64,000 bases of DNA from Bryobacteraceae bacterium (GTDB taxonomy: Bacteria > Acidobacteriota > Terriglobia > Bryobacterales > Bryobacteraceae), in NCBI GenBank assembly GCA_026129905.1, contig JAHCHE010000014.1, positions 154,991 to 218,990 on the forward strand, read 5' to 3'. A program made the translations under genes and the position numbers. Each line of letters opens with the position of its first letter. The first letter of the stretch is position 1. The notes beneath the pieces are model-generated. The model was not told where the DNA came from. It made no database searches and saw nothing but the letters and a program-made list of their open reading frames with translations. Below, piece by piece: positions 62,577 through 64,000 of the stretch.

Positions 62577-63455
62577 ATGCGATTCGCGCCTCGCGGGACT
62601 CTTGTCCATTCTCTCTGCCTATTGACGGCCGGCGTATGGGGCCCCGTTCACCTTCTCGCGCAAGCCAAACTCGAGGTAGTGCAGACCACGCTGCACCAAT
62701 ACGACGGCGGGCCGCCTTTGGCCGCGGATTACGACTTCTATCCGGGCGATACGGTGTTTCTCACGTTTCGAGTGGCGGGTTTCGCGTTGAAGGAGAAGGG
62801 GGATGAGGAAAGCCTCCAGCTCACCTACCGGGTAGAAGCGTTCGATCCGGCGGCATTGCGGTTGAAGGAGGAAGAGTCCGGCAGGCTGTCCGGCGAAATG
62901 ACGGCCGAGGACAAGAAGGCGAAGTGGACGCCGCTGGCGCAGTACGAGGTGTTAGCGCCGCCGGCGGCGCCCTCGGGGACGTACCGAATCGCCATAACGG
63001 TGCGCGATGAGGTGGCCGGAACCACCGCGACAAAGGACGTTTCGTTCCAGGTGCGCGGGCGGAATGTGGCGTCCAGCGACGAACTGACGGTGCGGAACTT
63101 CCGCTTCCTGCGCTCGGAGACGGACACGCGGCCCCTGACGACTGCGGCGTATAAGCCCGGCGACGTGGTGTGGGCGCGGTTCGACATCACCGGGTACAAG
63201 TTCGGCGAGGGCAACCGTTTCTCGATCGACTACGGGTTAACGGTGCTGCGGGACAGCGGGAAGGAACTGTACCGGGAGGAGGTGGCGGCGCAAGAGGAGC
63301 GCGCGTCGTTCTACCCGGAGCGGTACATTCCGGGCAGCCTGAGCCTCAGTTTGACGAAAGACCTGGCCACGGGCCCCTACACGATTTTGCTGACGGTGCG
63401 CGATCACGTCGGCGAGCAGACCTTCGAAACGAAGCAGCAGTTTCAGGTGGAATAG
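62577..63455 (+). CDS. Exported protein of unknown function with two beta-sandwich-like parts
   Basis: A 292-residue protein with a signal peptide (residues 1-29). The two halves, about 30-160 and 165-292, share a pattern of long strands (YPGDTVFLTFRVAGFALKE and YKPGDVVWARFDITGYKFGE, then SGTYRIAITVRDEVAGT and TGPYTILLTVRDHVGEQT). That suggests a duplication, with each half a beta-sandwich. No catalytic motif or family that I recognise. Probably an adhesin-like or structural envelope protein. It ends the short two-gene run. Confidence 0.65.
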   Translation: MRFAPRGTLVHSLCLLTAGVWGPVHLLAQAKLEVVQTTLHQYDGGPPLAADYDFYPGDTVFLTFRVAGFALKEKGDEESLQLTYRVEAFDPAALRLKEEESGRLSGEMTAEDKKAKWTPLAQYEVLAPPAAPSGTYRIAITVRDEVAGTTATKDVSFQVRGRNVASSDELTVRNFRFLRSETDTRPLTTAAYKPGDVVWARFDITGYKFGEGNRFSIDYGLTVLRDSGKELYREEVAAQEERASFYPERYIPGSLSLSLTKDLATGPYTILLTVRDHVGEQTFETKQQFQVE

Positions 63456-63590
63456 AGAGTCCAAAGCCAGTTCACCTGGACTCAGGTATTACACCCCTTC
63501 AGATTCCTCTCTTCCCGCGAAGATTTCTGCTAGGTGGCCAGGGGAAGCAGTTTCTCCACGTCTTTGGTTGCGGCTATGCTGCTCTGTGGG

Positions 63591-63626
63591 GCAGGCCCTT
63601 GGCCTGCGGCGGCCTCTCAGGCCGCC
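63591..63626. repeat. Pair of adjacent palindromes (REP-like)
   Basis: GCAGGCC-ctt-GGCCTGC at 63591-63607 and GGCGGCCT-ctc-AGGCCGCC at 63608-63626 directly abut. They lie about 28 bases before the transposase fragment and are typical of REP elements that RAYT enzymes move. The stretch 63456-63590 holds no gene. Confidence 0.6.
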
Positions 63627-63653
63627 TGGCTGTGTGCGCCGCATGCTGCTTGA

Positions 63654-64000
63654 GAATCTGACGCTTCTACCGCACTCTTTCTGAGACAGCCCGCCATCGC
63701 TGAGTTGGTTCTGACCTCCCTCGAATATGGGGTCGAAGCGGAACACTACCAACTTCACGCGTGGGTCGTCATGCCCAATCACGTCCATCCGCTTCTCACT
63801 CCCCAGGTGAGCGTGTCGAGACTCCTCGGCTCGCTGAAAGGGGCGACGGCGAAACAAGCCAACTTGTTGCTTCGGCGGACGGGCAAGCCGTTTTGGCAGG
63901 ACGAGAGCTACGATCATCTGGTTCGCAACGAAGGTGAATTCGAGCGCATATGGCGGTACATCGAGAACAATCCCGTCAGCGCTTGCCTTGCGGCTCGAGC
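63654..64000 (+). pseudogene. REP-associated tyrosine transposase (RAYT, Y1_Tnp), 5'-truncated, running off the window
   Basis: The frame begins after a TGA at 63651. It has the HUH motif in MPNHVHPLLTP and the catalytic tyrosine in FWQDESYDHLVRN, and goes on EFERIWRYIENNPVSACLA to the window edge. The first residues ESDASTALFLRQPAIAELVL match the family's interior, so roughly 60 to 70 N-terminal residues and a start codon are missing. It follows two REP palindromes. It would nick REP hairpins if intact, but here it looks like a remnant. Confidence 0.75.

Noticed and set aside
1..64000. CRISPR array or rRNA genes
   Set aside because: No evenly spaced identical repeats with unique spacers and no conserved rRNA sequence were seen in the window.

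Overview
The window is high-GC bacterial DNA with densely packed, mostly ATGA-coupled operons. The gene content points to Acidobacteriota, probably a Solibacter/Bryobacter-like lineage. The pointers are an Oar-type TonB receptor with an N-terminal carboxypeptidase-regulatory domain, a DUF1501 plus DUF1549/DUF1553 pair, TolB-like propeller proteins, a BlaI/M56 pair and many Tat- or lipoprotein-exported hydrolases. This assignment is inference from gene families; no rRNA is present.

Layout. 0-1.4 kb: a truncated phosphate acetyltransferase and a MerR regulator. 1.5-5.7 kb (minus): the DUF1501 and cytochrome-like DUF1549/DUF1553 pair. 5.8-12.5 kb (minus): a tight five-gene operon reading acyl-AMP ligase fusion, PlsY-like, HAD phosphatase, LarA-like, SDR. 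It looks like an uncharacterised lipid or acyl-metabolite pathway. 12.6-14.5 kb: a DinB-like protein and an HD-GYP response regulator, followed by palindromic repeats.

14.8-21.3 kb (plus): a nearly complete System I cytochrome c maturation operon (ccmE, F, H, a zinc-ribbon protein, an unknown membrane protein, A, B, C and a tiny ccmD). Its CcmE has the rare Cys-type heme motif. An enolase-superfamily gene is translationally coupled to it. Behind that gene lies a decayed AbiEii-type nucleotidyltransferase cassette bracketed by a 13-bp direct repeat. 23.8-33.1 kb: DinB, a TolB-like lipoprotein, a degraded patch, then an exported catabolic run of nitrilase, glycosidase-like, amidohydrolase and GH36-like proteins. 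33.1-37.0 kb (minus): a three-subunit molybdenum hydroxylase with a MoaD/ThiS-like protein. 37.8-39.6 kb (minus): a D-aminoacylase-like lipoprotein lacking the usual HxH.

40-44 kb: two tandem thymidylate-kinase-like genes, one with a mutated P-loop, diverge from Ppx/GppA-HD and a CHAD protein split over two ORFs. This is probably a polyphosphate-linked module. 45.1-53.9 kb: a block (TonB receptor, M20 peptidase, TPR, CocE-like hydrolase, XRE regulator) flanked by direct copies of sequence from the neighbouring propeller and DUF2231 genes, so probably inserted. Then come tRNA-Gln, a GH75-like protein, BlaI-M56, DUF72, a class III cyclase, an oligogalacturonate-lyase-like propeller, two exported proteins of unknown function and a 5'-truncated REP-associated transposase running off the end.
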